Shown here one piece after another: positions 6,242-9,899 of a stretch of DNA of 9,899 nucleotides. The position numbers and the translations under genes were made by a program. A model generated the notes under the pieces. It made no database searches and had not been told where the DNA came from. It saw nothing but the letters and a program-made list of their open reading frames with translations. The stretch covers positions 1 to 9,899 of the forward strand of contig SKRK01000211.1 in NCBI GenBank assembly GCA_007118525.1, given 5' to 3'. Numbering within the stretch: position 1 is the first letter of the stretch; every line of letters starts with the position of its first letter. This DNA comes from Balneolaceae bacterium. Lineage in GTDB: Bacteria > Bacteroidota > Rhodothermia > Balneolales > Balneolaceae.

Positions 6242-9200
6242 ATGTTAGAACAAATTTCCAAAGTCCTTACCAAAATTTTTGGCACAAAAAGCTCAAAAGA
6301 CCTTAAAAAAATATGGCCCATAGTTGAGGAGGTAAAAAGCTTCGAGGATGACATAAAGGCACTCTCCGATGATGAGCTAAAACAGAAAACAGAATTTTTC
6401 AAGAATCTTATTAAAGAGAGAACGGCTGAAGTGAGCGAGAAGATTGCTGAGGTAAAAGAGAAAATGGATTCGAATGATGAGTCTATTACCCTGGAGGAGA
6501 GACGAGAGTTTTCTGACCAACTTGCGGAATTCGAAGATAACTGGCTCGACACACTCGAAGACACCCTGGATGAGATCATGCCGGAAGCTTACGCCGTTCT
6601 GAAAGACACCTGTCGCAGGTTTGTGGGTCAAAAATGGGACGTTGCCGGTAATGAAATTGAATGGGATATGGTGCCCTATGACGTGCAGCTCGTAGGTGCA
6701 ATTTCGATGCACAACAGCAGCATCGCCGAGATGAAAACGGGTGAAGGTAAAACGCTCGCCGCCATTTTTCCGGCCTATCTGAATGCCCTGGCCGGTCGCG
6801 GTGTACATGTGATTACGGTAAACACGTATCTCGCAAGACGTGATGCCCAGTGGAACGAACCCATTTTTAACTTTCACGGTTTAACTGTCGACTGTATCGA
6901 TAAGTACGATCCTAATTCAGAACCGCGCCGTAAAGCGTATCGCGCCGATATTACCTACGGAACCAACAATGAATTTGGTTTTGATTACCTGCGTGATAAC
7001 ATGGTGATTGAAGAGGAGCAGCTTGTTCAGCGCCATCACCATTTTGCTATTATTGATGAGGTGGATTCGATTCTGATTGATGAAGCCAGAACGCCTCTTA
7101 TTATTTCCGGACCTGTACCGCAGTCGAACAGCCAGCAGAAGTATGAAGAGCTGAAGCCGCGAGTTGAGTCTCTTGTTAAAGCTCAGCAAGGCCTGGTGAC
7201 TTCTTTGGTAAACGAAGCTGAACGCCTTGTGGAAGAGGGGAAAGTGGAGGAGGCAGGTCTTGCTCTGTTCCGTGCAGAACGCGGATATCCGAAAAACAAA
7301 AAATTCAGAAAGATGATGCAGGAGGCCAATTACCAGCGCCTTGTGCAACAAACCGAAAGCATCTACCTGGCCGATAACGCCAAAAACATGCCGATTGTTG
7401 ATGAATATCTCTTCTATGCCGTGGATATGAAACAGAAAACAATCGAAATGACGGATAAAGGCCGCGACTTCCTGACCCACAAGGATGAAGACCCCGATAT
7501 ATTTGTAATTCCTGACTTGGGAACGGAAACCTCTGAAATCGAAGAAGAGGTAGAATCTACTCGTAAGCAGAGAATCGAAGAGCTGGAAGCAAATGATGAT
7601 TTTAGCGATGATTATAAGCAGAAAAAGAGAGAGGAGATTGAAGAAGAGCTCAAGCAGGAGCGTGAAAAACGCTTTAATGAACTACACCGGTTATTTGCAG
7701 AGCGCGGCGACCGGATTCATACCATTAACCAGTTGTTGAAAGCCTACACGCTATTTGAACGTGAAGAGGAGTATATCGTTCAGGATGGGAAGGTTCAAAT
7801 TGTAGATGAGCATACGGGACGTGTTCTCTCCGGCAGAAGATACTCTGATGGATTACACCAGGCCATTGAAGCTAAAGAGCAGGTAAAAGTGGAGGCGGCA
7901 ACACAGACGTATGCCACAGTTACGCTGCAAAATTATTTCAGGATGTATCACAAACTCTCCGGTATGACCGGTACGGCTGCCACAGAGGAGGGTGAGTTTA
8001 ATGAGATTTATGATCTGGATGTAACTGTTATTCCAACTAACCGTCCAATCATTCGGGATGACAAGGAAGATCTGATTTTCAGAACCAAGCGTGAAAAATA
8101 TAATGCCACGATTGACAAAATTCGCGAATATCATGAGAAAGGCCAGCCGGTTCTGGTGGGTACAACCAGCGTGGATGTATCAGAAACCTTGAGCCGTATC
8201 CTTAAGCGAGCCAATATTCCGCATAATGTATTGAATGCGAAACAGCACGCCAGGGAGAGTGAAATTGTGAAACAAGCCGGCCAGAGAGGAGGCGTGACGG
8301 TTGCCACGAATATGGCCGGACGTGGTACGGATATTAAGCTTTCCAAGGAAGTTAAGGAGCTGGGAGGCCTGGCTATACTTGGAACGGAGAGGCACGAATC
8401 GAGACGAATTGACCTTCAGCTGCGCGGCCGTTCCGGTCGGCAGGGAGATCCGGGTGAGACCCAGTTCTTTGTTTCACTGGAAGATGATTTGATGTCACTT
8501 TTTGGCGGTACAGACAGAATTGCAAATATCATGGATAAACTGAACTTCGATGAGGGTGAGGTGATTCAGCATCCATGGGTTAGCAAATCGCTTGAACGGG
8601 CTCAGAAAAAAGTAGAACAAAACAACTTCAGCATCAGAAAACGTCAGCTGGAGTTTGATGATGTTCTCAACAATCAGCGTAAAGTAATATACTCCCGACG
8701 GAAAAACGCACTTGTGGGAGACCAGCTTCAGAGTGATATCTTTGACATGCTTGAGAACCTGGTTGAAACAATTGTTTATAAATATTTTCCTCAGGGAGAG
8801 TTTGAGCCGCTCAGAGATGAAGTTCTGAGACAGCTCGCTGTAGAGGTAGAGATCAATCTCGATAAGTGGGCGTTGATGGGCGAAGATGGCCTTATTGACC
8901 ACATCATTGAGAGAGCATATGAAGTGTATCGAAAAAAAGAGCGACTGGTTTCAGAACCGCTGTACCGAATTATTCAACAGATCGAAAGTTCCGACTCTGA
9001 GAAGAAACCATCTAAAATTCAGGTTATTTTCACCGATGGAATACGCCGGATGAGAATTGTTGTTGATGTGGAGAGGGCTTCCAAAAATGAAGGCCGTGAA
9101 GTGGCTCGTGCACTTGAACGTACGGCAATTTTGTCTACGATCGACAATAAGTGGATGGAGCATCTTCGCGAACTGGATACAGTTAAGGAGGGTATAGGGC

Positions 9201-9637
9201 TTCGGTCATATGGTCAGAAAGATCCGTTGCTTGAATATAAGCGTGAAGCTTTTGAGATGTTCAAGACATTGATTGAAGAGATTAATGAAGACACTATTTC
9301 GCTGATCTGGAAGGCAATTCCTGAAATGCAGGCTGATCCGAAAAAGGTTGAACAGGCTCAGAAGACGAAAGGCAAGTACGACATGAGTAAAGCTCAGGCT
9401 GAACATGCCGACTCAACCAATATGGGTTTCCGTGGGGCATCTCAAGGCGATGGAGATGGCCGGCAGCAAGCGCAGGCTCCGGGTCAAAAACGGCAGCCGG
9501 TAACCGTAGAAGATGAGCCCGGACGAAATGACTATGTGAAACTTCAGAACCTGAGCACCAACGAGACCAAAGAGGTGAAGTGGAAATACGCCAAAAGCAT
9601 GGTTAATGAAGGCGGCTGGATTTTGATAGAGAAGTAA
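6242..9637 (+). CDS. secA: Preprotein translocase ATPase SecA
   Basis: The ATP-driven motor that pushes unfolded preproteins through SecYEG. It has 1131 residues against 901 in E. coli. Nucleotide-binding parts are intact: Walker A MKTGEGKT at 164-171, Walker B and following motif IIDEVDSILIDEARTP at 270-285, AGRGTDI at 692-698, and the arginine motif QLRGRSGRQGDPG at 726-738. The preprotein cross-linking domain lies about 290-570 (VDEHTGR at 521-527, GMTGTA at 574-579). The scaffold and two-helix-finger region includes NKWMEHLRELD (969-979) and YGQKDPLLEYKREAF (990-1004). The extra length comes from acidic helical insertions at about 60-110 and 300-490, with heavily charged stretches at 430-480. 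The C-terminus lacks the zinc-binding CxCxSG..HC tail of E. coli and B. subtilis SecA. After a Gln/Gly/Pro linker (about 1055-1085) it ends with a small GRNDYVKLQN...WKYAKSMV...GGWILIEK module, as I recall from some other Bacteroidota. ATG at 6242 has no Shine-Dalgarno sequence. The gene is divergent from rpmH and appears monocistronic. Confidence 0.98.
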   Translation: MLEQISKVLTKIFGTKSSKDLKKIWPIVEEVKSFEDDIKALSDDELKQKTEFFKNLIKERTAEVSEKIAEVKEKMDSNDESITLEERREFSDQLAEFEDNWLDTLEDTLDEIMPEAYAVLKDTCRRFVGQKWDVAGNEIEWDMVPYDVQLVGAISMHNSSIAEMKTGEGKTLAAIFPAYLNALAGRGVHVITVNTYLARRDAQWNEPIFNFHGLTVDCIDKYDPNSEPRRKAYRADITYGTNNEFGFDYLRDNMVIEEEQLVQRHHHFAIIDEVDSILIDEARTPLIISGPVPQSNSQQKYEELKPRVESLVKAQQGLVTSLVNEAERLVEEGKVEEAGLALFRAERGYPKNKKFRKMMQEANYQRLVQQTESIYLADNAKNMPIVDEYLFYAVDMKQKTIEMTDKGRDFLTHKDEDPDIFVIPDLGTETSEIEEEVESTRKQRIEELEANDDFSDDYKQKKREEIEEELKQEREKRFNELHRLFAERGDRIHTINQLLKAYTLFEREEEYIVQDGKVQIVDEHTGRVLSGRRYSDGLHQAIEAKEQVKVEAATQTYATVTLQNYFRMYHKLSGMTGTAATEEGEFNEIYDLDVTVIPTNRPIIRDDKEDLIFRTKREKYNATIDKIREYHEKGQPVLVGTTSVDVSETLSRILKRANIPHNVLNAKQHARESEIVKQAGQRGGVTVATNMAGRGTDIKLSKEVKELGGLAILGTERHESRRIDLQLRGRSGRQGDPGETQFFVSLEDDLMSLFGGTDRIANIMDKLNFDEGEVIQHPWVSKSLERAQKKVEQNNFSIRKRQLEFDDVLNNQRKVIYSRRKNALVGDQLQSDIFDMLENLVETIVYKYFPQGEFEPLRDEVLRQLAVEVEINLDKWALMGEDGLIDHIIERAYEVYRKKERLVSEPLYRIIQQIESSDSEKKPSKIQVIFTDGIRRMRIVVDVERASKNEGREVARALERTAILSTIDNKWMEHLRELDTVKEGIGLRSYGQKDPLLEYKREAFEMFKTLIEEINEDTISLIWKAIPEMQADPKKVEQAQKTKGKYDMSKAQAEHADSTNMGFRGASQGDGDGRQQAQAPGQKRQPVTVEDEPGRNDYVKLQNLSTNETKEVKWKYAKSMVNEGGWILIEK

Positions 9638-9650
9638 TTCAAAAAGTAAT

Positions 9651-9680
9651 CGTGTGCAAATGCATTGGGTTTTGCACATG
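9651..9680 (+). terminator. Hairpin just after secA, possible terminator without a T-tract
   Basis: CGTGTGCAAA (9651-9660) pairs with TTTGCACATG (9671-9680), a 10-bp stem with one G-T pair and a 10-base loop. It starts 14 bases after the secA stop. Only a few scattered T follow, so it is not a classic intrinsic terminator. It may stabilise the 3' end or act with another factor. Confidence 0.45.
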
Positions 9681-9766
9681 CTTACTTATGGAATGTCTCT
9701 AAAACTGAGTTTTCCACTGGAATCCTTTCGGGCCAAGATAAAATGTAAATGTAATAGAGTAGTGTT

Positions 9767-9787
9767 CCTCCGCCAGCTCCGCGGAGG
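9767..9787. repeat. GC-rich palindromic element, possible dispersed repeat unit
   Basis: CCTCCGC (9767-9773) and GCGGAGG (9781-9787) form a perfect 7-bp inverted repeat around a 7-base spacer. The spacer overlaps a second perfect palindrome, CTCCGCGGAG (9777-9786), so two alternative hairpins are possible. It stands out as GC-rich in AT-rich surroundings and lies in non-coding DNA. From memory, similar CCTCCGC...GCGGAGG palindromes occur as scattered intergenic repeats in some Bacteroidota, but only one copy is in this window, so repeat status is inferred. Confidence 0.4.
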
Positions 9788-9809
9788 GCAATGGGAGATG
9801 AAAAGTAGT

Positions 9810-9899
9810 CTATATCTCAAACGCAAACAGTGTGCCGGGAATCAACAGAAGTAGTGCATTAAACAGAATCATATAATATTTACAACAGGCACTCATAGA
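9810..9899 (-). CDS. Possible 3' end of a minus-strand gene, or small hydrophobic protein (unrecognised)
   Basis: The minus strand is open from the right edge to a TAG at 9810-9812, 29 sense codons. From an ATG at 9894-9896 it would encode 28 residues beginning MSACCKYYMILF and continuing through NALLLLIPGTLFAF to EI. The hydrophobic centre could be the last membrane helix of a gene that begins outside the window, or a signal-like small peptide. No family is recognised, no ribosome-binding site can be seen because of the edge, and a frame of this length can occur by chance. If real, it is convergent with secA. Confidence 0.2.
   Translation of the reverse strand, partial: SMSACCKYYMILFNALLLLIPGTLFAFEI

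Larger units (their letters stand above)
9638..9899. other. Region downstream of secA without a confident gene
   Basis: This 262-base stretch holds two hairpins (annotated separately) and no confident coding region. The plus-strand frame across it has an unlikely composition and no family resemblance. The last 90 bases read on the minus strand as an open frame with a hydrophobic segment, described separately. Confidence 0.6.

Noticed and set aside
6238..6579. Serine-rich minus-strand frame over the secA start
   Set aside because: Its serine runs come from reading the Glu/Asp/Lys-rich N-terminus of SecA backwards; there is no independent support.
6917..7480. A 187-codon open frame on the minus strand inside secA
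   Set aside because: It is antisense to conserved SecA sequence, has a His/Phe-rich composition typical of shadow frames, and resembles no family.
9654..9854. A 66-codon plus-strand frame after secA
   Set aside because: It runs through both hairpins, has no ribosome-binding site and no family resemblance; its central part simply translates the palindromic element.

Overview
The window looks like a core chromosomal stretch from a member of the Bacteroidota or a close relative; Balneolota or Rhodothermota would fit. Four things suggest this. The SecA is long (1131 aa) and carries Bacteroidota-like insertions and tail. Most genes lack a good Shine-Dalgarno sequence. Two candidate promoters resemble the TTTG/TAnnTTTG promoters of that phylum. 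The YidC carries Lys at the hydrophilic-groove position where the E. coli and Bacillus proteins have Arg. The phylum is inferred from remembered family features, not from a search. No CRISPR array, insertion sequence, tRNA, rRNA or recognisable mobile gene was seen.

Layout. Everything left of about 5984 is on the minus strand and secA is on the plus strand. From right to left on the minus strand: rpmH (5828-5983), rnpA (5383-5850, overlapping rpmH) and yidC (3508-5373, TTG start 9 bases after rnpA). This unit ends at a strong hairpin terminator (3450-3474). Next is a two-gene unit of an NfeD-type membrane serine protease (1938-3329) and a slipin/stomatin SPFH protein (1086-1865), closed by a terminator at 1025-1056. 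Last is a secreted, lipoprotein-type isoaspartyl peptidase/L-asparaginase whose 3' end lies beyond base 1. The divergent spacer 5984-6241 holds candidate promoters for rpmH and for secA (6242-9637, plus). The final 262 bases contain two hairpins, one of them a GC-rich palindrome, and perhaps the 3' end of a minus-strand gene entering from the right.

How the genes relate. The theme is the cell envelope and protein export. SecA drives post-translational export through SecYEG. YidC inserts and folds membrane proteins. NfeD with slipin is a conserved membrane protease/scaffold pair linked to membrane quality control. L34 and RnpA serve the ribosome and tRNA maturation and are the usual upstream partners of yidC. 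The asparaginase is itself predicted to be an exported lipoprotein.

I found no clearly new biological system. The points most worth a second look are the SecA without its usual zinc-binding tail and with long charged insertions, the rnpA-yidC junction (TTG start, no yidD between them), the export signal on the asparaginase, and the palindromic element downstream of secA.
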